The notes below the pieces were generated by a model. That model made no database searches. It was not told the DNA's origin and was given only the letters and a program-made list of their open reading frames with translations. 64,000 nucleotides of DNA from positions 1 through 64,000 of the forward strand of contig CAIQWJ010000025.1 of the NCBI GenBank assembly GCA_903875575.1, in the 5' to 3' direction. This document shows positions 63,566 through 64,000 of this stretch, piece by piece. The position numbers were made by a program, and so were the translations under genes. The DNA is from an uncultured Acidobacteriia bacterium. GTDB lineage: Bacteria; Acidobacteriota; Terriglobia; Bryobacterales; Bryobacteraceae. The number at the start of each line of letters is the position of its first letter. Positions within the stretch are counted from its first letter, which is position 1.

Positions 63566-64000
63566 ATGCCCGAGAGCGAAGCAGGTCCGCAGAGTCGGTT
63601 ACCAGTTCAGAAGGCACAGGACGGCTTCTTCAAATCCGCCGGCATTATTTCCGGGGCGGTGGCGGCCAGCAGACTGACAGGCCTGGCACGCGAAAGCGTG
63701 CTGGGGTGGCTGTTCGGGGCCGGTGCCACTTTTGACGCGTATGCGGTCGGTTACCGCGTAGCGAATCTGGCGCGGGATCTGTTTGCGGAGGGGGCGCTGT
63801 CGTCGGCGTTTGTCCCCACCTTTACCCGCTACCTGACCACCCGGACCCGGGAAGAGGCGCGCGAACTCTCGAACATCACGGGCACGCTGATCCTTGCGGT
63901 GGTCGGCGCGTTCTGCGCGATTGGAATGCTTTTCAGCGCTCAACTGGTGGAGGCTTTTGCGCCGGGGTTTCATGCGGTGCCGGGCAAGTTTGAACTGGCC
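63566..64000 (+). CDS. murJ: Lipid II flippase MurJ, N-terminal part (cut by window edge)
   Basis: ATG 63566 opens a frame through the window end (145 codons). The protein reads FFKSAGIISGAVAASRLTGLARES, FDAYAVGYRVANLARDLFAEGALSSAFVPTF, the MviN/MurJ signature at the N-terminus. MurJ flips lipid II across the inner membrane for peptidoglycan. The first ~20 residues are a polar extension. No stop is seen. Confidence 0.92.
   Translation, partial: MPESEAGPQSRLPVQKAQDGFFKSAGIISGAVAASRLTGLARESVLGWLFGAGATFDAYAVGYRVANLARDLFAEGALSSAFVPTFTRYLTTRTREEARELSNITGTLILAVVGAFCAIGMLFSAQLVEAFAPGFHAVPGKFELA

Overview
The window looks like a chromosome segment of an Acidobacteriota member of the Bryobacterales/Solibacter type. 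The evidence is inference from content: a secreted NHL-propeller protein ending in the Solibacter-type TIGR03437 domain, high GC, many secreted Gly/Pro-rich and DUF-type envelope proteins, and a diderm toolkit (LptE, TonB, a TonB-dependent receptor, MurJ). No rRNA, CRISPR array, prophage or intact insertion sequence was seen. One tRNA (Pro, GGG) is present.

Layout. 0-4 kb: a Fic protein with its own operator-like repeats, a TMEM175-type channel, bacilliredoxin, an EamA exporter and two small membrane-related genes. 4-8.3 kb: a ~1170-residue single-chain flavoprotein combining GltD-like and PyrK-like modules, then a VapBC-type toxin-antitoxin pair. 8.3-10 kb: a TonB-like protein and a YmdB-type phosphoesterase. 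10-19.2 kb (minus strand): a tight cluster glnE-psd-pssA-asd-like-lptE-holA-glycosyltransferase, joining nitrogen control, phosphatidylethanolamine synthesis and LPS assembly. 19.2-23 kb: an NTF2-like lipoprotein, a MOSC protein, KDPG aldolase, and moaA overlapping nadA. 23-32 kb (plus strand): a SEC-C protein, leuS, a metallophosphoesterase, a PilZ-DnaJ fusion, nucleoside hydrolase, acyltransferase and an MFS transporter.

32-39.4 kb (minus strand) holds broken genes. An ABC permease is fused in frame to an amidohydrolase that carries a frameshift. A TonB-dependent receptor carries a stop codon and a frameshift, so its remnant reads in frame into thrS. 39.4-44.4 kb: flavin reductase, a second ABC-2 exporter and the primary sigma factor rpoD. 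44.7-49.8 kb: nrdR, then an ECF sigma / zinc-finger anti-sigma / three-gene LiaF-like envelope operon behind an ECF-type promoter. 49.8-57.7 kb: two secreted low-complexity or repeat proteins, a GMC oxidoreductase with its small subunit, a ThDP enzyme, an orphan Flp pilin and an M19 dipeptidase. 58-64 kb: the NHL protein, a membrane LuxR regulator with a DUF4199 partner, tRNA-Pro, a PfkB kinase and the start of murJ.

Main themes for a second look: three genes whose ATG lies exactly 6 nt after a -10 hexamer (probable leaderless mRNAs); VapC apparently starting at CTG; an aspartate-semialdehyde-dehydrogenase homologue that lacks both catalytic residues inside a phospholipid/LPS operon; serially repeated LiaF-type membrane units under an ECF sigma factor; and a secreted protein made of four tandem secretin-like repeats. 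All functional calls come from reading translations by eye; no database search was run.
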